From NCBI GenBank assembly GCA_023437225.1, contig JAEZGS010000029.1, positions 1-28,696 on the forward strand: a DNA stretch of 28,696 nucleotides, read 5' to 3'. Below the pieces are notes generated by a model. The model did not search any database. It was given only the letters and a program-made list of their open reading frames with translations, and was not told where the DNA came from. The position numbers and the translations under genes were made by a program. This document shows positions 21,129 through 28,696 of this stretch, piece after piece. This DNA comes from Bacteroidota bacterium (GTDB lineage: Bacteria > Bacteroidota > Bacteroidia > Chitinophagales > Chitinophagaceae). Within the stretch, counting starts at the first letter, position 1. Each line of letters starts with the position of its first letter.

Positions 21129-23852
21129 ATGAAAAAGAATCAATCACGCGACGACAAAGCGAACAATAGTGGTATGAATAAAGGCGGAAATGGAAGCGGC
21201 ATGCGCGGAGGTAGTTCGAACGGTGGAGGTAGCATGAGTGGATCGGGTATGCAGGGTGCGATGGGTGGAAGCATGCGCGGCGGCTCGAACATGGGAGCTC
21301 GCTCGAATATGGGCAGTGGCTCAAACATGGGCAGTGGCTCAAACATGGGCGGCGGCTCAAATATGGGCGGCGGCTCGAACATGGGCGGTTCGAAAATGCG
21401 TGGCATGGGCGATATGGATGGCGACGACGGCGCATCAAATATGGAAAAAGTACTTGTGGAGATACGACTGCCCGATCGCGGCAGCAGGGCATCTGCAATG
21501 GATATGAGCGCAGAGTTTGGCGCCCTCGGATTTGAAACCGATACCGACTATGACCCCGTTCCAATGAAAGGAACTAGTCGCGGTAGCGCCGAATCGTCAA
21601 GCAATGACTCAAGCATTCTGCCTGCTGAGGAACAAACCATGATCATTCGCGGAACAATAGATCCACAGCGACTTTCAGAGCTTGAACGGCAACCAAACGT
21701 AATACGTGTTTGGAAAGATTCGCCCATTGCACCGTTCCAATTCAGTGCAGAAGGTCCGGCTGTTGCTGAGCCTGCCACAAAAAAGAAAAAAGCTGTTACT
21801 CGCATTGAAGTAAAGCAAAGTCCCTTTGCAACCTGTCCGATCGGAACATGCGATTGTGATCCCGGTACACCGAAAGGTTCTATGGCCGATGTGGCTGCAT
21901 ACCTGGGAGTAGACCAGATATGGGCATCAGGCTATCGCGGAGATGGTATTGTTGTGGGCGTTGTAGATGGTGGAATCACTGCTGAAGGTCGCCCTATAAA
22001 CGGTGCAGACACCAGTGATCCCTCATGGCCAAACCGCCTGATTCCCCGCGTGATCGGCGGCTTTCCAACGGCGAGTTGGGGCACAACGGGAGTTGGATGG
22101 GGCTGGCACGGAAACATGTGTTCTACTGATGTGTTGGGAATGGCTCCAAATGCGCAGGTGTACGATATCCGCATTGCGGAAAGCTCTATCAGTGCTACAA
22201 TATCTGCTGCATTAAGTGGCTTCCAATGGGCGATCGATCAGCATCGCACTGATGGTACACCTCATATCCTGACGAACAGTTGGGGAATGTTCCAAAAAGC
22301 ATGGGATGAAGCCTACGCAACAGATCCAAATCACCCGTTCACTCGCAAAGTATTAGAAGCATTGGATGAAGGCATCCTTGTTTTATTTGCCGCCGGCAAT
22401 TGCGGTGAAACCTGCCCTGACGGACGGTGCTCCTCTGACAATGGTCCGGGTAAAAGCATCTGGGGTGCGAATGGACATTCTCGCGTAATGACGGTTGGTG
22501 CTGTGAATCGGCACGAAGAATTCGTTGGCTACAGTAGCCAGGGTCCTGCGGCATTGGACCAGTTCAAACCCGATTTTTGTTCGGTCACACACTTCACAGG
22601 GTTCTTCAATAGTGACAGTGGTACATCGGCCGCAACACCAATCTGCGCGGGAGTTGTAGCATTATTCAAACAGGCAAAATCATCGCTCACCCAGGAAGAA
22701 GTTAAGCAAGCACTTAAGAATACCGCGAAAGATATCGGTCCCGCCGGTTTTGATTTTCATTCAGGATCAGGGATCATTCGTCCGAAAGTCGCTTTTGACA
22801 CAATGGTTGGAGCAGCAAGAACATCGGGTCCTGTGGTGAGTTGGGCGCCTAGCCGACTTGATGCATTTGTTATCGGCACAGATCACGCTTTGTACCATAA
22901 ATGGTGGGATGGTGCTAACTGGGGACCATCGCCTGTAGATTATGAATATATGGGTGGTATCATTCATGGAAGACCTGAAGTGGTGAGCTGGCAGGAAGGA
23001 CGACTTGATGTTTTTGTAAAAGGTACCGACCAGGCTCTATACCATAAGTGGTACCAGGGCGGATGGGGTCCCTCTGTAGTAGACTATGAGCGATTGGGTG
23101 GTATCATACAGGGACAACCGAAAGCTGTATCCTGGGGACCAAATCGCCTGGATGTATTTGTGAAGGGGCTTGATAATGCACTATATCATAAATGGTGGGA
23201 CGGTGCCAATTGGGGGCCTTCGGTTGATGGTTATGAATTTATGGGTGGCGTGATACAGGGGTCGCCTGAAGTAGTGGCCTGGGGACCTAACCGGCTTGAT
23301 GTTTTTGTTGTGGGAACCGATGGAGCCCTTTACCACAAATGGTTTGGTGGCGGTGGCTGGGGACCTGATGTAACAGGTTATGAATACCTCGGCGGCGTGA
23401 TCGTGGGTCAGCCAAAAGTTGTATCCTGGGGACCTGACCGGCTCGACATTTTCGTCATCGGCACCGATTCAGCATTGTATCATAAATGGTGGGATGGCGC
23501 TAACTGGGGACCATCGATAACAGGCTGGGAGTATATGGGTGGCGGTATCATTGGCAACCCCGAAGCAGTGAGCTGGGGTGCAAACAGGTTGGATGTATTT
23601 GTTATCGGAACCGACTCGGCATTGTATCATAAATGGTGGGACGGAGCTGCATGGGGACCATCAGTAACAGACTATGAATACATGGGAGGAATTATTACCG
23701 GCGATCCGAGAGTAGTAAGCTGGGGCGCAAACCGACTCGATATTTTCGTACGAGGCACCGATTCAGCGATGTATCACAAGTACTTCAACGGCGCCTGGGG
23801 ACCAGGAGTAACGGATTATGAATATATGGGAGGGGTGATTTCTGAATTCTAA
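21129..23852 (+). CDS. Subtilisin-like S8 peptidase with PLL/DUF346 lectin propeller
   Basis: A 907-residue protein. Residues 1-104 are low-complexity Gly/Ser/Asn/Met with hexapeptide repeats; 105-200 look like an I9-type propeptide (KVLVEIRLP...ELERQPNVIRVWKDSP). Residues 235-244 are a Cys-rich linker (CPIGTCDCDP). About 255-560 is the S8 domain with an intact triad: Asp280 (VVDGG), His327 (WHGN), Ser500 (GTSAATP), plus oxyanion Asn383 (TNSWG). Residues 567-907 are seven 48-49-residue repeats (VVSWGxNRLDVFVxGTDxALYHKWW), the pattern of the PLL fucose-binding lectin propeller. No signal peptide or T9SS C-terminal domain is visible, so the export route is unclear. The stop codon TAA starts an octamer array. 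Confidence 0.93.
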   Translation: MKKNQSRDDKANNSGMNKGGNGSGMRGGSSNGGGSMSGSGMQGAMGGSMRGGSNMGARSNMGSGSNMGSGSNMGGGSNMGGGSNMGGSKMRGMGDMDGDDGASNMEKVLVEIRLPDRGSRASAMDMSAEFGALGFETDTDYDPVPMKGTSRGSAESSSNDSSILPAEEQTMIIRGTIDPQRLSELERQPNVIRVWKDSPIAPFQFSAEGPAVAEPATKKKKAVTRIEVKQSPFATCPIGTCDCDPGTPKGSMADVAAYLGVDQIWASGYRGDGIVVGVVDGGITAEGRPINGADTSDPSWPNRLIPRVIGGFPTASWGTTGVGWGWHGNMCSTDVLGMAPNAQVYDIRIAESSISATISAALSGFQWAIDQHRTDGTPHILTNSWGMFQKAWDEAYATDPNHPFTRKVLEALDEGILVLFAAGNCGETCPDGRCSSDNGPGKSIWGANGHSRVMTVGAVNRHEEFVGYSSQGPAALDQFKPDFCSVTHFTGFFNSDSGTSAATPICAGVVALFKQAKSSLTQEEVKQALKNTAKDIGPAGFDFHSGSGIIRPKVAFDTMVGAARTSGPVVSWAPSRLDAFVIGTDHALYHKWWDGANWGPSPVDYEYMGGIIHGRPEVVSWQEGRLDVFVKGTDQALYHKWYQGGWGPSVVDYERLGGIIQGQPKAVSWGPNRLDVFVKGLDNALYHKWWDGANWGPSVDGYEFMGGVIQGSPEVVAWGPNRLDVFVVGTDGALYHKWFGGGGWGPDVTGYEYLGGVIVGQPKVVSWGPDRLDIFVIGTDSALYHKWWDGANWGPSITGWEYMGGGIIGNPEAVSWGANRLDVFVIGTDSALYHKWWDGAAWGPSVTDYEYMGGIITGDPRVVSWGANRLDIFVRGTDSAMYHKYFNGAWGPGVTDYEYMGGVISEF
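21282..21392 (+). repeat. 18-bp coding repeats (hexapeptide G-S-N-M-G-S/G)
   Basis: Six imperfect 18-bp units encode SNMG-centred hexapeptides (residues 52-88) in the N-terminal region of the S8 peptidase. Adjacent units differ by a few bases (for example GGCAGTGGCTCAAACATG against GGCGGCGGCTCAAATATG), so the tract probably grows and shrinks by slippage in whole-codon steps without breaking the frame. Confidence 0.85.
22827..23849 (+). repeat. Seven ~147-bp PLL/DUF346 propeller repeats
   Basis: These encode residues 567-907, seven blades of 48-49 residues. Blades 1 and 5 are nearly identical in DNA across the YHKWWDGANWGPS segment, differing at one or two silent positions, which suggests recent duplication or gene conversion. 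Conserved positions in each blade are SW, RLD, F, GTD, ALYHKW, WGP, YE and GG. Confidence 0.9.
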
Positions 23853-23950
23853 ATATGCTAATATGCTAATGTGCTAGTATGCTAATGGAATACAATTTTC
23901 AACGGTGTATTTCATTAGCACATTAGCATATTTACCACATTAGCACATTA
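23850..23950. terminator. Octamer arrays forming a hairpin between convergent genes
   Basis: The left arm starts with the S8 stop codon: TAAATATGC, TAATATGC, TAATGTGC, TAGTATGC (23850-23882). The right arm (23913-23950) is the same octamer inverted, reading TAATGTGC on the GH92 strand and ending 3 nt from that gene's stop. Bases 23860-23876 and 23916-23932 form a perfect 17-bp stem with a 39-nt loop. A bidirectional terminator or 3'-end-protecting hairpin is likely; there is no strong U-tract, so the termination role is inference. Confidence 0.7.
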
Positions 23951-23953
23951 ATC

Positions 23954-26227
23954 TCACGGTTTCCCTGCCATCTGAAACTCAAGGGTACCACCTTCCATTA
24001 TTTGTTGATACGTAACATATCTTTCATTCAAAGGTTTTCCATTGAGGAGAACCTTTTTTACATACACGTTCTTATCGCTCTGATTCTTTGTTTTGATGCT
24101 GAAAGTTTTTCCATTCTCAAGATTGATGGTTGCATCAACAACAGCAGGACTGCCGAACCAATATTGTGATGATCCCGGTGCAACGGGATAGAACCCAAGT
24201 GAACTGAAGATATACCATGCACTCATTTGTCCGCAGTCGTCATTACCTCCAAGTCCGTCGGATGCAGGCTGGTACTGCTTTTTAAGGATCATGCGTACAC
24301 GTTCACCTGCTTTCCATGCCTGGTCGGTCCAGTTATATAAATATGCAGCATGATGTGCAGGTTCATTGCCATGAACATAGTTGCCAATGATACCTTCACG
24401 AGTGATGTCTTCTGTATCGGCAAAGAACTCATCAGGCAAATGCATGGTGAACAATGAATCAAGATGTGTTACAAATCTTTTCTTTCCTCCCATCATCGAT
24501 ATCATCGTTGATGGATCCTGCGGTACATACAAACTGTAATTCCATGCGTTGCCTTCAATGAAACCCTGGTTGTGCGTACTCAACACATCGAACTCTTTTT
24601 GAAATGTCCCATCTGATTTCTTGGGACGCATAAAGCCAATCGAGGCATCGTAAACATTCTTCCAATTGTTCGATCGCTTGATGAATTCTTCATACACATC
24701 CATGCGATTAAGTTTCTTTGCAGCCTGCGCAATTGACCAATCATCATATGCATATTCCAATGTCATAGATACCGATGATCCGCGTTTGTCCGAAGGCACA
24801 TAACCTAATGCCATGTACGAATCGATTCCATCAAAGAAGCCCGAGCGCGCGGTTTGAACACATGCATCAAGTGCTTTATTTGCATCGAATGATATATTTC
24901 CATTCACGATCGCATCCGCAATAACAGATGTGCTATGATAACCGATCATGCACCAGTTTTCATTTGCGTAGTGCGACCAGATCGGCAGCATATGCTCTGC
25001 ACTTTGATCGTAATGCGCTAGCATGGAACTTACCATATCTGCATTTCGCTTCGGTTGAACGATGTTGAAAAAAGGATGTAGTGCACGATAGGTATCCCAG
25101 AGAGAAAAGGTCGTGTAATTGGTAAAGTCTTTTGCTACATGAACATTTTGATCCAGTCCTTTATACTGTCCGTTCACATCCATGTATGTGGTAGGACCAA
25201 GGAACGTATGATACATTGCAGTATAGAAATTCACCATGTCATCATTACTCAACATGTTCACATTGATACGATTCAATTCTTTATTCCACTGGTCCTGACC
25301 TTGTTTCTTATATGCGTTGAAATCCCAGTGTGGTGTTTCAGCACGAAGATTCTCCAGTGCGTTTGCAGTGCTTACAGGGGATAATGCAAATTTCAGTTTG
25401 ATCGCTTCATTTTCTTCAGTTTTGAAATCGAAGTACGCACGTATCTGTTCTCCTGCTATCTCGGGAAAATTCTTCGATTGATTGAACCGCCCCCAGAAGC
25501 CGCGATACACCTGGTTTTTAGAAAGGTTTTTGTTTCCATATTGATAGAATGGTTTGGAGAATGACATCGCGAAATATACCGTGCGTGTTCTTGCCCATCC
25601 GTTTGTCTGACGGTAGCCTGTTATCAATGTATCGTTTTCAATTCGCACATAAGTCCATACGTTCTTATCCGGATAATTGTAAATGCCGTGCATCAAATCA
25701 AGAATAATGTGTGCACTATCGCTCTTTGGAAATGTATATTGATGCACGCCAACACGGGTAGTTGTTGTTAACTCTGCAAGAATATTATGATCGTCAAGTT
25801 TAACCTTATAATAGTTTGGTTCTGCAGATTCATTCTTATGGGAAAATGCCGAACGATATCCATCCTGCGGACGGTCTTCTGTTCCGGGATTCAATTGCAA
25901 TGCGCCCACAGTAGGCATGATGAGGAAATCGCCAAGGTCTGAATGACCCGTTCCACTGAAATGAGTATGACTGAATCCAACAATGGTAGGATCGTTGTAC
26001 TGGTAGCCCGCGCAGTATTTGTACACGTCTTTGTTATAACGACCGTTGAGCTCGTATGGAATTGTATCGGTATCAGGACTCAATTGTACCGCGCCAAAGG
26101 GCACTGTAGCACCAGGATAAGTATGTCCCATTTTTTCGGTGCCGATAAAAGGATTCACATACTGAATCAGATTTCGTTGCTGTGAGAACGAGGCGATCGG
26201 AAATAGAAGAAGTAGTAAGAAGCGCAT
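23954..26227 (-). CDS. GH92 family alpha-mannosidase, secreted (GH92-1)
   Basis: A 757-residue exo-acting, calcium-dependent glycosidase family; members cleave alpha-1,2, 1,3, 1,4 or 1,6 mannose linkages with inversion. A signal peptide (MRFLLLLLFPIASFSQ) is followed by the N-terminal beta-sandwich (VNPFIGT, HTYPGATVPFGAVQLSPDT) and the (alpha/alpha)6 catalytic domain. Conserved motifs: SLWDTYRALHPF (about 376-386), EGNAWNYS (Glu558, probable catalytic acid), HGNEPAHH (619-626) and GNDDCGQMSAW (661-671, probable base and calcium region). The HGNEP form is the one I associate with alpha-1,2-type members (recalled). It is the second gene of a pair, 66 nt after GH92-2, with a hairpin between. 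Confidence 0.95.
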   Translation of the reverse strand: MRFLLLLLFPIASFSQQRNLIQYVNPFIGTEKMGHTYPGATVPFGAVQLSPDTDTIPYELNGRYNKDVYKYCAGYQYNDPTIVGFSHTHFSGTGHSDLGDFLIMPTVGALQLNPGTEDRPQDGYRSAFSHKNESAEPNYYKVKLDDHNILAELTTTTRVGVHQYTFPKSDSAHIILDLMHGIYNYPDKNVWTYVRIENDTLITGYRQTNGWARTRTVYFAMSFSKPFYQYGNKNLSKNQVYRGFWGRFNQSKNFPEIAGEQIRAYFDFKTEENEAIKLKFALSPVSTANALENLRAETPHWDFNAYKKQGQDQWNKELNRINVNMLSNDDMVNFYTAMYHTFLGPTTYMDVNGQYKGLDQNVHVAKDFTNYTTFSLWDTYRALHPFFNIVQPKRNADMVSSMLAHYDQSAEHMLPIWSHYANENWCMIGYHSTSVIADAIVNGNISFDANKALDACVQTARSGFFDGIDSYMALGYVPSDKRGSSVSMTLEYAYDDWSIAQAAKKLNRMDVYEEFIKRSNNWKNVYDASIGFMRPKKSDGTFQKEFDVLSTHNQGFIEGNAWNYSLYVPQDPSTMISMMGGKKRFVTHLDSLFTMHLPDEFFADTEDITREGIIGNYVHGNEPAHHAAYLYNWTDQAWKAGERVRMILKKQYQPASDGLGGNDDCGQMSAWYIFSSLGFYPVAPGSSQYWFGSPAVVDATINLENGKTFSIKTKNQSDKNVYVKKVLLNGKPLNERYVTYQQIMEGGTLEFQMAGKP

Positions 26228-26249
26228 GATAAAAGACTGATAGATGGTT

Positions 26250-26285
26250 ACTAAAAGAAAACAGTCGGACTAACCAGCCCGACCG
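26250..26285 (-). terminator. Hairpin with U-rich tail between the GH92 genes
   Basis: On the minus strand CGGTCGG and CCGACTG (26279-26285, 26262-26268) form a 7-bp stem with one G-U pair and a 10-nt loop, followed by TTTTCTTTT. This is a terminator or attenuator form placed after GH92-2 and before GH92-1, so the downstream gene may be expressed at a lower level. Confidence 0.55.
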
Positions 26286-26293
26286 TCATAAAT

Positions 26294-28588
26294 TTATTCG
26301 TTTGAAAGTGAGAAAGGATAGCTTTCCTTTTTTGTACCGCGACTCTTACTCGGAGTTGCAGACATCGTGAAGTTGAGAGTACCGCCTTTCATCAGGTCAA
26401 AATGTTTGAGGTAATTTTTGTCGGTAGACTTACCATTAAGTTTAACATCCTGAACATAGAAATTCTTGTCGCTGTTGTTAGGAGCAGCGATCACCAGTTT
26501 CTTTCCGTTGTCAAGTGACACTGTTACCTTCTTGAACAAAGGTGTTCCAATAACATACTCATCTACACCAGGACAAACAGGATAGAAGCCCATTGCAGAG
26601 AATACATACCATGCAGAGGTTTGACCATTGTCTTCATCTCCACAATATCCGTCAGGAGTTGGTTTGTACAGGCGATTCATTGCTTCGCGAATCCAATACT
26701 GCGATTTCCAGGGCTGGCCGGCATAGTTATAAAGATAAAGCATGTGTTGGATCGGCTGGTTCCCATGAGCATACTGACCCATGTTCATGATCTGCATTTC
26801 GCGGATCTCGTGGATCACACCACCATAATAGCTATCGTCAAAAACAGGAGGCATGATGAACACCGAATCAAGCATGCGAACAAACCAATCGTTTCCTCCC
26901 ATCAGCTGCTTCAGTCCTTCGATATCATGAAATACGCTCCAGCTATAGTGCCAGCTATTTCCTTCTGTGAATGCATCGCCCCATTTCAAAGGATTAAAAG
27001 GAGACTGAAACTTTCCATCCTGATTTTTTCCACGCATCAATTTTGATTCGGGATCAAAGAGATTCTTATAGTTCAGGCTGCGCTTGCGATACAATTCAAT
27101 GTCCTCTTTCGGAGCCTTGATCGCTTTTGCAAGCTGGTAAATAGTGAAATCGTCGTAAGCATATTCAAGCGTACGGGCAGCATTCTCATTGATCTTAACA
27201 TCATAGGGAACATAACCAAGTTCGTTGTAATACTTTACGCCTTTGCGACCAACAGCGGTCATGGGGCCTTCATTGTTTGCACCATGCTTCAATGCTTCAT
27301 ACAGCGTATTGATGTCGTATCCGCGAAGACCTTTGATGTATGCATCTGATACAACTGAAGCTGAATTATTTCCTACCATGATGTCGGCAAAACCAGGGCT
27401 AGACCATTCCGGAAGAAATCCGCCTTCTTTATAATCATTGATCAGTCCTTCCTGCATTTCCTTGTTGATCTCGGGGAACGCAAGGTTTAAGAAAGGATAG
27501 AGCGCACGGAATGTATCCCAGAAACCAGTGCCGCCAAACATGTAGCCCGGAAGGGTCTTGCCGTTGTATGGACTGTAATGCACCATTTTATTATTCGCAT
27601 CAAATTCATACAAACGCTGAGGGAATTGTAATGTGCGATACATACAGGAATAGAATGTTCTTACCTGCTCCTGCGTACCACCTTCAACAAGTATCTTACT
27701 CAACTGCTTGTTCCATGCAGCTTTTGATTTGTTTTGTGTAACGTCGAAAGTTTCTTTGCCTACCTCACGATCAAGATTCAGTTGAGCCTGTTCGATGCTT
27801 ATGAAAGATGATGCCACTTTCATATTCACTTTCTCGCCACGCTTGGTCTTGAAACCAACAACTGCGCCTGCATGATCTACAGTGAGCTCGAGTTTATCTT
27901 TAATAAGTTCCTTTCCACTTGTGGTTTGTGCGAAAGTGAATGGCTTGTCGAGTTGCACGACGAAATAATTTTTGAAGTTTGGAAGAGGACCGCGACTATA
28001 TTTCGTTGAATAGCCTATGATCTTTCTTTCTTCAGGGATCACTTTGATGTAGGAGCCTTTGTCGAAGGCGTCAATTACAATAAGCGACGTGTCTGACTCG
28101 GGAAAAGTGAAACGAAACTGTGCGGCTCTTTCTGAAGTGGTCAATTCAGCGGTTACATCGTGATCGGCGAGATACACGCTGTAGTAATAAGGCTTAACTA
28201 TTTCAGCTTTATGAGAGAACCATGATGCGCGATCGTCCTGGTTGAATTTCAACGAACCTGTTACGGGCATAATTGCAAACTGGCCGTAATCGTTCATCCA
28301 TGGCGAAGGCTGGTGCGTTTGTTTGAAGCCGCGGATCTTATCGGACGCATAAGTATATCCCCATCCGTCGCCCATCTTGCCGGTTTGAGGCATCCAGAAA
28401 TTCATGCCCCAGGGAACAGCGATCGCCGGGTATGTATTACCATTCGATAAACTTGGTTTTGAATCGGTACCCATTAAAGGATTCACCCATTCAACAGGGT
28501 CTGTTACTTTGTCCACCAACGGTGCGTATTGCGCGAATACGGAGGAGGAGGTTAGAGCGACAAGCAAAGCAGTGAAAAGATTCTTCAT
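26294..28588 (-). CDS. GH92 family alpha-mannosidase-like enzyme, secreted (GH92-2)
   Basis: A 764-residue secreted member of GH92. A signal peptide (MKNLFTALLVALTSSSVFA) is followed by VNPLMGTDSKPSLSNGNTYPAIAVPWG and the catalytic domain. Motifs: GGTGFWDTFRALYPF, EGNSWHYSW (Glu542, probable acid), HGNQPIQHMLYLYNY (608-622) and GDEDNGQTSAWY (650-661). It differs from GH92-1 at key sites: HGNQP in place of HGNEP, and GDEDNGQ in place of GNDDCGQ. It is therefore a different subfamily, probably with another linkage or substrate, not a recent duplicate. It ends in a basic, Ser-rich tail (KSRGTKKESYPFSLSNE). It is the first gene of the pair; an octamer array lies 16 nt upstream of its start. Confidence 0.93.
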   Translation of the reverse strand: MKNLFTALLVALTSSSVFAQYAPLVDKVTDPVEWVNPLMGTDSKPSLSNGNTYPAIAVPWGMNFWMPQTGKMGDGWGYTYASDKIRGFKQTHQPSPWMNDYGQFAIMPVTGSLKFNQDDRASWFSHKAEIVKPYYYSVYLADHDVTAELTTSERAAQFRFTFPESDTSLIVIDAFDKGSYIKVIPEERKIIGYSTKYSRGPLPNFKNYFVVQLDKPFTFAQTTSGKELIKDKLELTVDHAGAVVGFKTKRGEKVNMKVASSFISIEQAQLNLDREVGKETFDVTQNKSKAAWNKQLSKILVEGGTQEQVRTFYSCMYRTLQFPQRLYEFDANNKMVHYSPYNGKTLPGYMFGGTGFWDTFRALYPFLNLAFPEINKEMQEGLINDYKEGGFLPEWSSPGFADIMVGNNSASVVSDAYIKGLRGYDINTLYEALKHGANNEGPMTAVGRKGVKYYNELGYVPYDVKINENAARTLEYAYDDFTIYQLAKAIKAPKEDIELYRKRSLNYKNLFDPESKLMRGKNQDGKFQSPFNPLKWGDAFTEGNSWHYSWSVFHDIEGLKQLMGGNDWFVRMLDSVFIMPPVFDDSYYGGVIHEIREMQIMNMGQYAHGNQPIQHMLYLYNYAGQPWKSQYWIREAMNRLYKPTPDGYCGDEDNGQTSAWYVFSAMGFYPVCPGVDEYVIGTPLFKKVTVSLDNGKKLVIAAPNNSDKNFYVQDVKLNGKSTDKNYLKHFDLMKGGTLNFTMSATPSKSRGTKKESYPFSLSNE

Positions 28589-28604
28589 GATCGTTGAATA
28601 TTTG

Positions 28605-28696
28605 TAATGTGCTAGTGTGCTAGTTGCTAGTGTGCTAGTGTGCTAGTATGCTAGTGTGGTAGTGTGCTAGTGTGCTAGTGAGCTAGTGTTCTAGTG
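28605..28696. repeat. Octamer array TAGTGTGC at the window edge
   Basis: Ten complete units and one 7-nt variant (TAGTTGC at 28621-28627) run from 28605 to 28691, with a partial unit at the window edge. The unit is the one found at serS and the S8/GH92-1 gap. It starts 16 nt upstream of the GH92-2 start codon, where the promoter should be, and continues past the window. Reading TAGTGTGC on the plus strand, it has the sense of a left arm; a matching inverted arm may lie beyond 28696. Confidence 0.88.

Noticed and set aside
21129..21440. Gly/Met-rich N-terminus of the S8 protein as a separate bacteriocin-like precursor
   Set aside because: It is continuous and in frame with the propeptide and protease, with no internal stop, no leader motif and no modification enzymes nearby.
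23954..28588. GH92 pair as a recent tandem duplication
   Set aside because: The two proteins differ at most positions, including catalytic-site motifs, so any duplication is old or they were acquired separately.

Overview
The window looks like chromosome of a Bacteroidota member, most likely the Chitinophagaceae or close relatives (inference). The signs are several promoter boxes matching the phylum's TAnnTTTG -7 element, a type IX secretion component (PorZ), two secreted GH92 alpha-mannosidase-family enzymes, a DUF4369-type TlpA lipoprotein and weak or absent Shine-Dalgarno sequences. No tRNA, rRNA, CRISPR array, insertion sequence or prophage gene was seen.

Layout, left to right. 1-242: short tandem repeats running into the stop codon of serS (-). 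1587-2842: a small hypothetical gene, gcvH and a VanZ-like membrane protein (+). 2849-4080: terminator and prfA (-). 4195-5370: amidohydrolase (+), converging with 1 nt spacing on the porZ-recO operon (-, 8382-5372). 8464-10803: RND/MMPL exporter (+), whose last codons hold a hairpin that can terminate the opposing gatB-tlpA operon (-, 13511-10868). 13746-14765: periplasmic double-PDZ protein (+). 14871-17510: alaS (-). 17655-18626: M23 peptidase (+). 18792-19742: AraC-type regulator with a cysteine cluster (+). 19745-20854: acyltransferase-3 membrane protein (-). 21129-23852: a large subtilisin-like peptidase with a hexapeptide-repeat N-terminus and a seven-repeat PLL/DUF346 lectin-type propeller (+). 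23954-28588: two GH92 genes in tandem (-). The left two thirds is mostly housekeeping (translation, glycine cleavage, recombination, envelope). The right third looks accessory and directed at glycoconjugates: lectin-protease plus two mannosidase-family enzymes.

The most unusual structure is not a gene. Nearly every larger intergenic gap contains tandem arrays of 7- or 8-nt units, such as TARTRTGC, GAATTGA, CGGAAAG, CGGAGAAA, CCCATTT and TARTCGG. Seven genes (serS, tlpA, the PDZ gene, alaS, the M23 gene, the S8 gene, GH92-1) have an array that begins at, inside or within 4 nt of the stop codon. In three cases (serS, S8, alaS) the stop codon itself is part of a repeat unit. Three gaps hold two arrays facing each other as inverted arms that could fold into long hairpins, including a perfect 17-bp stem between the S8 and GH92-1 genes. 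Different unit sequences with the same unit length and position suggest a recurring process that builds arrays at gene ends, with possible roles in transcript termination or 3'-end protection.
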